From: Lachnospiraceae bacterium
Lineage (GTDB): Bacteria > Bacillota > Clostridia > Lachnospirales > Lachnospiraceae
Direction: 5' to 3'
Length of the DNA: 59,805 bases
Assembly: GCA_017620375.1 (NCBI GenBank)
Contig: JAFZQN010000046.1
Span: 1-59,805 of the forward strand
Shown here: piece after piece, positions 19,108 to 27,922 of the stretch
Numbering within the stretch: position 1 is the first letter of the stretch
Layout of the letters: each line of letters begins with the position of its first letter
The notes under the pieces: model-generated
Seen by the model: only the letters and a program-made list of their open reading frames with translations
The model's database searches: none
What the model was told of the DNA's origin: nothing
Translations under genes and position numbers: made by a program

Positions 19108-19147
19108 TTCTTTTCCTCCTAAATAAATAACAAATATAAGCCATATA

Positions 19148-19176
19148 ATTATACTTTATATTATAGATTTAGTCAA
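19148..19176 (-). promoter_or_regulatory. promoter of the rfbC-glf-GH5-galK unit
   Basis: On the minus strand: TTGACT (19176-19171), 17-bp spacer, TATAAT (19153-19148). Only 13 bp separate it from the divergent metal-operon promoter. Confidence 0.85.
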
Positions 19177-19189
19177 TTGAAAAAGGGGG

Positions 19190-19246
19190 TTGACAAACTT
19201 TAAAACGGGTGGTATTATGAACATATGAACAGTTATTCATATGTTC
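19190..19246 (+). promoter_or_regulatory. promoter and operator of the metal-resistance operon
   Basis: TTGACA (19190-19195), 17-bp spacer, TATTAT (19213-19218), followed at once by a perfect 11-bp inverted repeat GAACATATGAA / TTCATATGTTC with 6 bp between (19219-19246). The ATATGAAC/GTTCATAT core is the known recognition pattern of SmtB/CadC repressors. It covers the transcription start, so bound repressor would block polymerase. Confidence 0.9.
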
Positions 19247-19275
19247 TTGAGTAAATAAAAAAGGAGAACCGAAAC

Positions 19276-19641
19276 ATGGCAGTAAATGATGTAGAGTGTT
19301 GTGAGATATCGCATGAGCACACACATGATAAGAAGATCAAGGAATATAAGAAAATGATGCCTGACGATGACAGACTGTATGACTTGGCGGAGCTGTTCAA
19401 GTGCTTTGGTGATTCGACCAGGATCAGGATACTGTTTGCATTGTTTGAAAGCGAGATGTGCGTATGCGACATAGCGACTACGCTTGATATGACGCAGTCC
19501 GCAGTATCACATCAGCTGAAAATACTTAAGCAGGCGAAGCTCATAGCCAGCCGGAGGGACGGAAAATCCGTCATATATATGCTGGCGGATGAACATGTAA
19601 GTTCCATGCTTTCACAGGGAATCGAACATATTTTGGAATAA
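19276..19641 (+). CDS. ArsR/SmtB-family metal-sensing repressor (CadC-like)
   Basis: A 121-aa winged-helix repressor that leaves DNA on binding metal. CadC-type metal ligands are visible: an N-terminal Cys pair (residues 9-10) with nearby His residues, and CVC in the recognition-side helix (SEMCVCDIATTL). A C-terminal Asp/His cluster (ADEHVSS, GIEHILE) resembles the alpha-5 site. The DNA-reading helix is TQSAVSHQLKILKQAKLI. It lies directly behind its own operator and leads the operon with the HMA protein and the P-type ATPase, so autoregulation by Cd, Zn or Pb is likely. Confidence 0.93.
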   Translation: MAVNDVECCEISHEHTHDKKIKEYKKMMPDDDRLYDLAELFKCFGDSTRIRILFALFESEMCVCDIATTLDMTQSAVSHQLKILKQAKLIASRRDGKSVIYMLADEHVSSMLSQGIEHILE

Positions 19642-19653
19642 AGGAGAAAAAAC

Positions 19654-19875
19654 ATGAAAAAGAAATTCAATTTACAGGATCTTGACTGTGCAAACTGCGC
19701 AGCAAAAATGGAAGAAGCTATCAAGAAGATCGACGGCGTAAATGATGCCAGCGTAAGCTTTATGACACAGAAGATGACCATAGATGCGGATGATGCACGT
19801 TTCGACGCTATCATGGACGAAGTAGTAAAGGTATGTAAGAAGGTAGAGCCTGACTGTGTAATATTAAGGAAATAA
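19654..19875 (+). CDS. heavy-metal-associated (HMA) domain protein
   Basis: A 73-aa ferredoxin-fold metal chaperone. The metal-binding CxxC is in LDCANCAAKMEEAI (residues 9-12), which is the pattern of HMA domains of Zn/Cd ATPases rather than the MxCxxC of copper chaperones. It lies 12 nt after the repressor gene with AAGGAG before its ATG. The ATPase 51 nt downstream lacks its own N-terminal HMA domain, so this protein is probably that domain made separately. Confidence 0.9.
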   Translation: MKKKFNLQDLDCANCAAKMEEAIKKIDGVNDASVSFMTQKMTIDADDARFDAIMDEVVKVCKKVEPDCVILRK

Positions 19876-19885
19876 ACATCAACAA

Positions 19886-19911
19886 CGTTTACAGGTCGGT
19901 CTGCACGACGC
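19886..19911 (+). repeat. 26-nt motif shared with the HD-GYP leader
   Basis: This stretch just before the ATPase ribosome site matches 39425-39450 at 21 of 26 positions, with the shared core GTCGGTC and an end of CGACGC. It is the only sequence between the HMA and ATPase genes. Meaning unknown. Confidence 0.5.
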
Positions 19912-19926
19912 AATTCAGGAGGCTGT

Positions 19927-21897
19927 ATGAGTGCAAAACAGAAAAAACTTCTAATAAGAATAATCATAGCCGGTATTATATACGGCGCTCTTCTCATATG
20001 GTCAACCACATACTTTTATGAGGACGTCATAGAAGATAATCTGCCTGAGCCCATACTGTTCTTTATTCCTTTCATTATAGCGGGTATTGATATTGTAATA
20101 AAAGCATTTAAGAACATAGCTCATGGTCAGGTATTTGACGAGAATTTCCTGATGCTGATAGCGAGTATCGGTGCGTACGGGATAGGGGAGTACTCCGAGG
20201 CTGTAGCGGTTATCCTGTTTTATCAGGTAGGCGAGCATTTCCAGTCATATGCAGTAGGAAAGTCCAGAAAATCCATAGCTGACATGATGGACATATGTCC
20301 CGAGTATGCCAATGTGGAAAAGGAAGACGGCAGTACGGAAGAAATCGACCCTGATGACGTGGAAACAGGCAGTATCATAGTGGTCAAGCCCGGTGAGAGG
20401 ATCCCGATAGACAGTGAGGTTATCTCGGGCGAGTCCTATATCGACACTTCGGCTCTGACAGGAGAATCTGTACCTAGACGTGCGGCAGAAGGCGACGTAG
20501 TATACAGCGGCTCCGTAAACGGAAACGGACTCTTAAGATGCCGTACCATTAAAGCTTATGAGGACTCTGCGGTAGCAAAGATCTTAGAGCTCGTAGAGAA
20601 TGCATCCTCAAGAAAAAGCAACCACGAGAATTTCATACACAGGTTTGCAAAATATTATACTCCGATAGTTACCATAGCGGCAGTGATCCTGGCAGTGGTA
20701 CCTTCACTTATCACAGGCGATTGGGCTGAGTGGATAAAGAGGGCATGTACATTCCTTGTTATCTCTTGTCCTTGTGCACTGGTCATCTCGGTACCCATGG
20801 GATTTTTCAGCGGTATAGGTGCAGCATCCTCCATAGGTGTACTTGTTAAGGGCAGCAACTATTTAGAGGCAGTATCCGGTATCAAGACCATATGCTTTGA
20901 CAAGACAGGAACACTTACCAAGGGAGAGTTTAAGGTAAACGGAATATATCCCGAGGGCTGCAGCGAGGAAGAACTTTTAGAGACAGCATATAAGGCTGAG
21001 AAGAATTCCACACATCCGGTGGCTTCGGCGGTATGTCAGGCATATAGGGACAGAACAAAAGAGAGTGATCCGGGGCAAGGGGCTAAAGATACAGATAACA
21101 GTCTGAGTGATAATAAGAACATATCTGACAGCTTTGAAGAACTTCCCGGGCAGGGTATATCCGCAATATCAAACGGTGAAGAGATCTTAGCAGGTAACGA
21201 TAAATTGATGAAGCTTAAGAATATAAGCTATACTCATTCCGATCATTCCGGGACGGTGGTATATGTTGCCAAAAACGGAAAGTTCATGGGAAGCGTGCTC
21301 ATATCCGATTCGATAAAGACTGAGAGCATTGATGCACTTGTTAATCTTAAGGCAAACGGTGTAGAAAAGACGGCACTCCTTACCGGGGATAAAAAAGAAC
21401 AGGCGGAAAAGATCTGTAACGAACTAAAAGAAAGTGCAAAGACGAGCCATCCTGCATTTACAGGTAACCTGATAGATGAGATAGGCTCTGATCTATATCC
21501 TCAGGATAAGGTATCTGCGGTAGAGAGGTTCATCACCGAACTTGAAGGCAGAGGAAAGGTGGCATTTGCCGGAGACGGCATAAACGATTCACCGGTACTT
21601 ACCAGAGCAGATATAGGTATAGCTATGGGCAGCCTGGGTTCAGACGCAGCCATAGAGGCAGCGGATGTGGTCATCATGGATGACAATCCCGCAAAGATAG
21701 CTTCAGTCATGAAGATATCACGCAAGACATTAAGGATAGTTAAGGAGAATATCGTATTTGCATTGGGAGTTAAGGTGTTGGTACTGATACTCGGTGCGCT
21801 GGGTATAGCCTCCATGTGGGCTGCAGTATTTGCCGATGTAGGAGTGGCAGTCATCGCGATCCTAAATTCCATGAGGGCGCTGAAAGTAGATAAGTAA
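19927..21897 (+). CDS. cadA: P1B-type Zn/Cd/Pb-exporting ATPase
   Basis: A 656-aa metal-efflux pump. Landmarks: actuator-domain loop TGES (SALTGESVPRRA), metal-binding CPC in the sixth helix (ISCPCALVISVP), phosphorylation site DKTGTLT, the nucleotide-domain HP in STHPVASAV, and hinge GDGINDSPVL. The last helices hold a Lys and a DxG pair (KVLVLILGALG, VFADVGVAV), the mark of the Zn/Cd/Pb subgroup. No N-terminal HMA domain is present; it is supplied by the preceding small gene. The cadA name is by subgroup and context; zntA would serve equally. Confidence 0.92.
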   Translation: MSAKQKKLLIRIIIAGIIYGALLIWSTTYFYEDVIEDNLPEPILFFIPFIIAGIDIVIKAFKNIAHGQVFDENFLMLIASIGAYGIGEYSEAVAVILFYQVGEHFQSYAVGKSRKSIADMMDICPEYANVEKEDGSTEEIDPDDVETGSIIVVKPGERIPIDSEVISGESYIDTSALTGESVPRRAAEGDVVYSGSVNGNGLLRCRTIKAYEDSAVAKILELVENASSRKSNHENFIHRFAKYYTPIVTIAAVILAVVPSLITGDWAEWIKRACTFLVISCPCALVISVPMGFFSGIGAASSIGVLVKGSNYLEAVSGIKTICFDKTGTLTKGEFKVNGIYPEGCSEEELLETAYKAEKNSTHPVASAVCQAYRDRTKESDPGQGAKDTDNSLSDNKNISDSFEELPGQGISAISNGEEILAGNDKLMKLKNISYTHSDHSGTVVYVAKNGKFMGSVLISDSIKTESIDALVNLKANGVEKTALLTGDKKEQAEKICNELKESAKTSHPAFTGNLIDEIGSDLYPQDKVSAVERFITELEGRGKVAFAGDGINDSPVLTRADIGIAMGSLGSDAAIEAADVVIMDDNPAKIASVMKISRKTLRIVKENIVFALGVKVLVLILGALGIASMWAAVFADVGVAVIAILNSMRALKVDK

Positions 21898-21970
21898 TGA
21901 CAATGGGGACGGTTCTGTTTGTCATATTTTAAGAGAATCGTGGGTTCGGTTGATACCGGGCCCACTTTTT
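21898..21970 (+). repeat. short copy of the fold-back repeat; probable cadA terminator
   Basis: The left end (21898-21924, starting TGACAATGGGGACGGTTCT) matches 42562-42588 with one difference. It is followed by the hairpin GTGGGTTCGG/CCGGGCCCAC (21940-21965) and TTTTTT, which works as a terminator for the ATPase operon. The long copy at 42562 has the same hairpin in its centre. The repeat overlaps the ATPase stop codon. The rest of the 21971-22129 gap is AT-rich with no gene. Confidence 0.75.
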
Positions 21971-22129
21971 TCGCGCAAAAAGCGGCTTGCAATACTTTCT
22001 AGATAATAATGGAAGTAGGCATAATTATTATAATCATATAATGGAACAAAAATGGAATAATAGGCATCGAGAACAGACCGTTTATCTTTGAAAAATACAT
22101 ACATACGGAACAAATATGGAAAAAAGAAC

Positions 22130-22158
22130 TTGACATTTCGGATGAAATGGAGTATAAT
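22130..22158 (+). promoter_or_regulatory. promoter of Uma2 gene
   Basis: Consensus TTGACA (22130-22135), 17-bp spacer, TATAAT (22153-22158); AGGAAG and the ATG follow closely. Confidence 0.88.
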
Positions 22159-22190
22159 ATGCTCAAACAAGGAAGAAACGAGGTATAAAT

Positions 22191-23129
22191 ATGATGACTA
22201 TAGATGAAATGATTGCTAAGAAAAAGGAGTATGGTTTTTCCTGTGATTACATATCACAGAAGTCCGGAGTGCCATTCAGCACAGTACAGAAGATATTTTC
22301 TAAGATAAGCCCTTCCCCCAGAAGGAAAACTTTAGAAGCGTTATGGAAGTTTTTTGATGAATTGGAAAAGACTACATCCGGTGCAAACGCACCGGTAAAA
22401 AGGAGCAGTTACCTGGATGAAGCTGACTCGGAAGGAGCATTCGGAGTAAGTTATGTGAATGACGGAGATGCGGAGTATGGTTCTGTAGCCGGAAGCAGCG
22501 CATTAAAACCGGATGAGTATTCCACATATGGAGCTGCACCATATGAAGGAAAGAAGAGGATAAAAGCCGGAGCCAAGGGTGATAAAACGCTGGCTGATTA
22601 CCTCGCATTACCTGAAGGAGTCAGAGTAGAGCTGATAGACGGTGTTTTCTATGACATGGCAGCACCGCAAGTATTACATCAGTGTATTAGTGGACGCATA
22701 TATAATAAGCTTTTATACTATGTTGATTCAAATAACGGACAATGCGTTCCGCTTATAGCACCAACTGATGTACAGCTTGATTGCGATGATAAAACTATTG
22801 TCGAGCCGGATGTATTTGTAGTGTGCGATAGGAATAAACTGAAAGAAGGTGCAAGAGTGTATGGAGCTCCGGATTTTATAGTTGAAGTACTTTCTCCATC
22901 AAATTGGCGTCATGATATGGTAAGAAAACTTAGAAAATATAAAAAAGCCGGAGTAAAGGAATATTGGATTATTGATCCGGAGGAATTATCAATTCTTGTT
23001 TATGATTTTTCTAAATCGGATTTACCTACAGAGTACAGTTTTGATGATGAGGTACCTGTGGGTATCTGGGACGGGAAGTGTAAGATTGATTTTAAAGATA
23101 TATATGAAAAGATAGCATTCATGCTGTAA
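22191..23129 (+). CDS. Uma2-family (PD-(D/E)xK-like) protein with N-terminal HTH
   Basis: A 312-aa protein in two parts. Residues ~1-60 look like an XRE-type helix-turn-helix (YISQKSGVPFSTVQKIFSKI). After a variable linker, residues ~130-310 form a Uma2/DUF820 domain: TLADYLALPEGVRVELIDGVFYD split into motif I (VELIDG), then IVEPDVFVVCD, FIVEVLSPSN and the lysine strand KEYWIIDP. The fold is that of PD-(D/E)xK nucleases, but a nuclease role is unproven for most members. It has its own strong promoter. A broken second copy lies 47 nt downstream. Confidence 0.85.
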   Translation: MMTIDEMIAKKKEYGFSCDYISQKSGVPFSTVQKIFSKISPSPRRKTLEALWKFFDELEKTTSGANAPVKRSSYLDEADSEGAFGVSYVNDGDAEYGSVAGSSALKPDEYSTYGAAPYEGKKRIKAGAKGDKTLADYLALPEGVRVELIDGVFYDMAAPQVLHQCISGRIYNKLLYYVDSNNGQCVPLIAPTDVQLDCDDKTIVEPDVFVVCDRNKLKEGARVYGAPDFIVEVLSPSNWRHDMVRKLRKYKKAGVKEYWIIDPEELSILVYDFSKSDLPTEYSFDDEVPVGIWDGKCKIDFKDIYEKIAFML

Positions 23130-23176
23130 AAAGGGACCCTTTGATTTGAACAGTTGAGTTTATGAGGTGAGGATGA

Positions 23177-23341
23177 ATGAAAACTATTGAAGATTACTTA
23201 GCATTACCTGAGGGAACCAGAGTCGAGCTTATAGACGGTGCTTTTTATGACATGGCAGAAACTTCAGTCGTCAATACGTATTTTGCTACGGAAATATGGT
23301 CAGCGTATAAATCATTTATTAAGAATTTGGTGGTAAATTGA
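23177..23341 (+). pseudogene. truncated Uma2 fragment
   Basis: A 54-codon frame opening with KTIEDYLALPEGTRVELIDG, nearly the same as the Uma2 motif in the gene just upstream (TLADYLALPEGVRVELIDG). Similarity is lost after about residue 30 and a stop comes at 23339. The rest of the domain, including the catalytic-side PDVF and EVLSP strands, is missing. It is best read as the remnant of a second, tandem Uma2 gene cut by a deletion. Confidence 0.75.
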
Positions 23342-23648
23342 ACCTTGACGGAGAGTGGAAAACGGATTAACCCAAACTTTTTAGTTGCAATTTTCAGTCA
23401 AATAGCATAAAATATTTAGTATAAATTAATAATTTATACTTGATAATGCAAATATTTGCTGGAAACTAGAATGTATAACGAGTGAACGCGGATAGATTAT
23501 AATTGTTGACAGTAATTGATTGCGTTCACGAGTATGGAGCCGATATATATCTTATATGATAATATCGGCTTGATTTGTTCGATAAACGAAAGTTTTTGTA
23601 GTAGGAACTTTTGTTGGCGGTTCAGGCGTGTTTGATACGGAGAAGTGT
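23342..23648. other. AT-rich intergenic stretch with three inverted repeats
   Basis: No gene is seen. It holds AGTATAAATTA/TTTATACT around 23419-23442, GTGAACGC/GCGTTCAC around 23482-23529 (arms ~30 bp apart), and AGCCGATAT/ATATCGGCT around 23538-23572. The last may be a weak terminator. No consensus promoter for the diguanylate cyclase could be fixed. Confidence 0.5.
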
Positions 23649-25565
23649 ATGGGATTTGTAGGACGTAAAAAGGTTGCCATATTCATGTGCGGCAGCGTAG
23701 TGGAATATCAGGAGCAGATGGTAAGCCACCTTTCAAAAGAGATGGCCAGGCTCGGATATTATTCAATAATATATAACTGGTTCGGCGGCTACGGGTCATG
23801 CGAAGACTTTGAAGCCGGAGAACTTAATGCGGCCTTTTTACCCGATTATTCCGATTATGACGGTATATTCCTTTGCCTGGATACGTTTTCAAATATCGAA
23901 GCTGCGGATGCGGTGTTGGAGAGAGTAAAAAAGTACAGTAAATGCCCTGTTATAAGCTTAAGACGTGAGGCGGACAATTATAATACGATCCTGATAGATG
24001 ATGAGAATTCCATGGAAAGTATCACCAGACATCTGCTGGATGACCATAAGTTCACGGATCTTTTCTATGTGAGTGGAATTAAGGGACATCCCGATGCCGT
24101 AAAGAGGCTTGAGTGTTTTAAAAGAGTTCTGAAGGCACATGGAATGGAGCTTAAGGAAGAAAATCTTTTCCATGGCGACTTTTGGAGAAACTGCGGCGAT
24201 CAGGTAGTGGATGAAATACTTGAAAGAAAGAACGGAAAACTGCCGGAAGCTATCGTCTGTGCCAACGATTATATGGCCATAGCCGTATGTCATTCGCTTC
24301 AGGAGAGAGGATATGAGATCCCGAGGGATGTAGTAGTGACCGGTTTTGACGATATAGCGGAAGCAAGCTATACCATCCCCTCACTTACATCGGTAAGGAT
24401 GGATGTCAGTGAAATGGCGGCCGCTGCGGCAGAGATGTTCGTTAAACTGCGCGACGGAAAGCCTGTTGAAAAATATGAATATATAGGAACTACGGTAATC
24501 AGAAGGCAGAGCTGCGGATGTTGTGAGAGCAGCATGAAGTCCTTGGCGGGGGCGGCCAGGAATTACTATGAGGCATGGGCAAGACAGAGGGATGAAAACC
24601 TGCAGGCATGCTTTATGAGCCTTGTCATGGAGACCACCACCGATATGGAGGAGCTGAATGCCGCAGTTGAAAGATATATAAGAAACAATGATTATTACAA
24701 AGATTTCTTTGTGGTACTCAACAATTATCCTTGGGAGAGCATAGAAAACGAGGATATGGTGGGGTATACCGACAAGATGTATATACGTACCGCTTTTGTC
24801 GATAACAAAAGACTGAGCAATGTTAAGATACCTATAGAAAGACGTCAGTTGCTTCCGGATGAGTTTATAAGCGATGAGCCTAAGGCGTATTATATCATTC
24901 CTCTTCATTTTGAAAGAGCAAGCTACGGCTATACTGTGATAGACTTTTATCCGGGCGGTACGATAGGAAGCTTTTACGAATTTATGCTCATATCGATTTG
25001 CAATGCGTTGGATCATATGAGAAATGCCAGAAGGACGGATTCGCTGATAGAAAAGCTTTCGAATATGTATGTCACGGATGTACTTACCGGCTTAAAGAAC
25101 AGACACGGCTTCGAGCTTGAGTCCCACAGGATGTATAACCTGGTACAGACCGAAGGCAGGACGATGGCCATAATCGGTATAGACATGGACGGCCTTAAGA
25201 TCATAAACGATACCTATGGACATGCGGAAGGAGATTATGCGTTAAGAGTATTGGCAGATGCCATAAGAAATGCCTCCTTTGTGGATGAGATCGGCTTCAG
25301 AGTAGGCGGAGATGAGTTCCAGGTACTTGCCATGGATTATTCCGAGAATTCGATACTAAAGTTCAAGAGCCGTATGGAAGCGTATCTTGATAATATCAAT
25401 AAGGGTGCGGAAAAGCCGTATAATATCTATGCCAGCTGCGGATATTCCATATGCTGTGTCAATCCGGGGATGAATCTTAATGAGTGGATGACCTTAAGCG
25501 ATAACCGTATGTATGCTGAAAAAGAGAGTCAGCGCGGGGTAAGGAAGATTATTAAAGAACAGTGA
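23649..25565 (+). CDS. diguanylate cyclase with LacI-type sensor domain
   Basis: A 638-aa cytoplasmic protein that should make c-di-GMP from two GTP. Residues ~1-290 resemble the sugar-binding domain of LacI regulators (KVAIFMCGSVVEYQEQMVSH, VVVTGFDDIAEASYTIPSLT) without the DNA-binding helix. A Cys-rich joint (SCGCC) and a middle helical sensor region follow. The GGDEF domain fills the last ~165 residues, with DVLTGLKNRHGFE and an intact GGDEF signature (RVGGDEFQ). No RxxD inhibitory site is evident. The ATG at 23649 follows GGAGAAG; a GTG at 23628 is an alternative without a ribosome site. The same sensor type heads the protein at 55838. Confidence 0.9.
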   Translation: MGFVGRKKVAIFMCGSVVEYQEQMVSHLSKEMARLGYYSIIYNWFGGYGSCEDFEAGELNAAFLPDYSDYDGIFLCLDTFSNIEAADAVLERVKKYSKCPVISLRREADNYNTILIDDENSMESITRHLLDDHKFTDLFYVSGIKGHPDAVKRLECFKRVLKAHGMELKEENLFHGDFWRNCGDQVVDEILERKNGKLPEAIVCANDYMAIAVCHSLQERGYEIPRDVVVTGFDDIAEASYTIPSLTSVRMDVSEMAAAAAEMFVKLRDGKPVEKYEYIGTTVIRRQSCGCCESSMKSLAGAARNYYEAWARQRDENLQACFMSLVMETTTDMEELNAAVERYIRNNDYYKDFFVVLNNYPWESIENEDMVGYTDKMYIRTAFVDNKRLSNVKIPIERRQLLPDEFISDEPKAYYIIPLHFERASYGYTVIDFYPGGTIGSFYEFMLISICNALDHMRNARRTDSLIEKLSNMYVTDVLTGLKNRHGFELESHRMYNLVQTEGRTMAIIGIDMDGLKIINDTYGHAEGDYALRVLADAIRNASFVDEIGFRVGGDEFQVLAMDYSENSILKFKSRMEAYLDNINKGAEKPYNIYASCGYSICCVNPGMNLNEWMTLSDNRMYAEKESQRGVRKIIKEQ

Positions 25566-25588
25566 AAAGTGATTTATAGGTTATTTTT

Positions 25589-25624
25589 AAGGGTATGTGT
25601 CTGATAACATATGCCCTTATATTT
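25589..25624 (+). terminator. terminator after diguanylate cyclase
   Basis: Stem AAGGGTATGTG/CATATGCCCTT (one mismatch), then ATATTTT. Confidence 0.75.
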
Positions 25625-25656
25625 TAGACAAATACAAGACGTTATATAATGTTATG

Positions 25657-25684
25657 TTGACAATGCCTTTTTTTTACATATAAT
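25657..25684 (+). promoter_or_regulatory. promoter of glmM
   Basis: TTGACA (25657-25662), 16-bp spacer, TATAAT (25679-25684). The transcript would start near 25691, which rules out the GTG at 25693 as a practical start and supports the ATG at 25777. A small hairpin GTCCG/CGGAC sits in the leader just before it. Confidence 0.85.
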
Positions 25685-25776
25685 AGGAAAAAGTGGGGCA
25701 TAAAGCGCCCTATATAAACATAACAACCCGATATGATCGGGAGAAGGGAAAGTCCGGTTTCGGACAAAAGAGAATA

Positions 25777-27138
25777 ATGGGCAAGTATTTTGGTACAGAC
25801 GGTTTTAGAGGCAAGGCAGGAAAAGTATTAAGAGCAGAGCATGCTTTTAAGACGGGACAGTTCCTCGGCTGGTATTACAAGCAGAAGCACGACGGAAAGG
25901 CAGCAAAGATAGTAATAGGCAAGGACACCAGAAGGTCATCCTACATGTATGAGAATGCACTTGCTGCAGGTATCACATCTACAGGTTCTGATGCATATCT
26001 TCTGCATGTAACCACTACTCCCTGTGTAAGTTACATCACAAGGACTGAAGGCTTTGATTGCGGAGTTATGATCTCAGCATCACATAACCCTTATTTTGAC
26101 AATGGTATCAAGCTCATGAACAGCGAAGGCGAGAAGATGGATGATGATCTTCAGGACGAGCTTGAGCGTTTTATAGACGGAGATCCCGCTGCACTTCCCG
26201 AGGCAACAGAGGACGCTATCGGAAGCACAGTTGATTTCTATACAGGAAGAAACCGCTACATCGGTTATCTTACAGGCCTTGCTACACGTTCATTTGAGAA
26301 CTACAAGATAGCACTTGACTGTTCAAACGGTGCAGCATGGATGATAGGACCCGCAGTATTCAACGCACTCGGAGCAAAGACTTATGTTATCAATAACGCT
26401 CCTGATGGATTAAACATCAACATGAAGTGCGGTTCAACTCACTTAGAGTCCTTAAAGGCATATGTTAAGGAAAACAAGATGGATATCGGTTTCGCATTTG
26501 ACGGTGATGCTGACAGATGTCTTGCAGTAGACGAAAACGGCGAAGAGATCAACGGTGACAAGATCATGTACATCTGCTCAAAGTGGATGAAGAAGAACGG
26601 TATGCTCCCTTCAAACACTGTAGTTACCACAGTTATGTCAAACTTCGGTCTTTACAAGGCACTTGATGCGGTAGGTATCGAGTATGAGAAGACAGCAGTC
26701 GGAGACAGATACGTATATGAAAACATGAAGGAATATGACCATATGATCGGCGGAGAGCAGTCAGGTCATGTTATTTTCCGTAAATATGCACACACAGGTG
26801 ACGGACTCATCACAGCCATCATGCTCATGTCGGTACTTATCGATACCAAGCTTCCTGTATCAGCACTTGCTGCAGGCTGCGAGATGTTCCCTCAGGTACT
26901 TAAGAACGTAGAAGTAGATGATAAGGACGAGACCTTAAACGATGAGGCTGTTAAGGCAGCAGTAGAGAAAGCTACCGCTGAACTCGGAAATGACGGACGA
27001 GTATTACTCAGAAAATCCGGTACAGAGCCTGTACTCCGTGTTATGTCAGAAGCAGGCACTGTTGAAGAGTGCGAGAAGCAGGTAGATAACATCATAGAAG
27101 CTATGAAGGTATCGGGACATCTTCAGAAGATCAGATAA
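25777..27138 (+). CDS. glmM: phosphoglucosamine mutase
   Basis: Interconverts glucosamine-6-phosphate and glucosamine-1-phosphate for UDP-GlcNAc and peptidoglycan. It is 453 aa from the preferred ATG, close to the family's ~450. Landmarks: opening GKYFGTDGFRGKAG, phosphoserine loop VMISASHNPYFDNGIKL, metal loop FDGDADRC, sugar loop GGEQSGHVIF and phosphate loop RKSGTEPVLRVM. The neighbours, a GntR regulator and nagB, form an amino-sugar group. An upstream in-frame GTG at 25693 would add 28 residues unlike the family. Confidence 0.93.
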   Translation: MGKYFGTDGFRGKAGKVLRAEHAFKTGQFLGWYYKQKHDGKAAKIVIGKDTRRSSYMYENALAAGITSTGSDAYLLHVTTTPCVSYITRTEGFDCGVMISASHNPYFDNGIKLMNSEGEKMDDDLQDELERFIDGDPAALPEATEDAIGSTVDFYTGRNRYIGYLTGLATRSFENYKIALDCSNGAAWMIGPAVFNALGAKTYVINNAPDGLNINMKCGSTHLESLKAYVKENKMDIGFAFDGDADRCLAVDENGEEINGDKIMYICSKWMKKNGMLPSNTVVTTVMSNFGLYKALDAVGIEYEKTAVGDRYVYENMKEYDHMIGGEQSGHVIFRKYAHTGDGLITAIMLMSVLIDTKLPVSALAAGCEMFPQVLKNVEVDDKDETLNDEAVKAAVEKATAELGNDGRVLLRKSGTEPVLRVMSEAGTVEECEKQVDNIIEAMKVSGHLQKIR

Positions 27139-27192
27139 TATACGTCAAATGCTATGTTATAAGGCCGGACGCTTCGAAAGGAGAGAAATCTA

Positions 27193-27918
27193 TTGAACAA
27201 GAAAACAGAAGTCAAACTTAATTCGGATGCGTCGAACCCTTTGTACGTACAGCTGATGCAGAAGATAAAAAACAGCATCAGTACCGGTGAGCTTAAGACA
27301 GGATCAAGGATCCAGCCTGAACAGGAGCTGTGCTCCACCTACGGAGTGAGCCGTATTACGGTACGAAAAGCTATATCGGAACTCGAGAAGGAAGGCATCC
27401 TTGAAAAAAAGCAGGGTAAGGGAACGTTCGTCACAGTACCTGCCATACATAGAAAACTGCATGCGGTAAACAGTTTCCATGACACCTGCCGTATGAACGG
27501 GAAAAAGCCTTCAACGAGAGTACTGGTATCAAGATCGGGCATAGCCGGCAAACAGGATGTCGATGAACTCGGTGTTGCTCCGGGAAGCAGGATCATAGAG
27601 ACGGTGAGAGTACATTTCGCTGACAGGGTGCCTGTTATACTGGAAGAAAACCATTTTTCCATGGCATATTCCTACCTGCTTGAGAGCGATCTGAACGGTT
27701 CACTGTATAATCTCTTAAGTGAATGTGGTGCCGAGCCCGCACAGGCTACTCACATAATATCCTTAAAGAGTGCCACAAAGCAGATAGCCGGACTCCTTAA
27801 AATGGAAGAAAATGCCCCTGTAATGTACCTGCACGAAGTAATATACGATAAGAAGGGCAGACCCCTTCACACATCAAGCCAGTATATAAGGGGTGACATC
27901 TTTTCGTTTAGGATATAA
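27193..27918 (+). CDS. GntR-family regulator with UTRA domain (NagR-like)
   Basis: A 241-aa regulator of the GntR/HutC group. The winged helix is in residues ~12-80 (IQPEQELCSTYGVSRITVRKAI with the typical KKQGKGTFVT wing). A UTRA ligand domain follows (VPVILEENHFSMAYSYL to the end). It starts at TTG, with AAGGAGAG 8 nt upstream. Lying between glmM and nagB, it probably senses an amino-sugar phosphate and controls nagB, as NagR/YvoA does; that is inference. Confidence 0.9.
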   Translation: MNKKTEVKLNSDASNPLYVQLMQKIKNSISTGELKTGSRIQPEQELCSTYGVSRITVRKAISELEKEGILEKKQGKGTFVTVPAIHRKLHAVNSFHDTCRMNGKKPSTRVLVSRSGIAGKQDVDELGVAPGSRIIETVRVHFADRVPVILEENHFSMAYSYLLESDLNGSLYNLLSECGAEPAQATHIISLKSATKQIAGLLKMEENAPVMYLHEVIYDKKGRPLHTSSQYIRGDIFSFRI

Positions 27919-27922
27919 ATAA

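Noticed and set aside
25693-25776. Longer glmM start at GTG 25693
   Set aside because: The promoter places the transcript start at about 25691, and the added residues do not look like the family.
27139-27155. Match of ACGTCAAATGCT here and at 42889
   Set aside because: Short, and without the hairpin partner found at 42892; likely chance.
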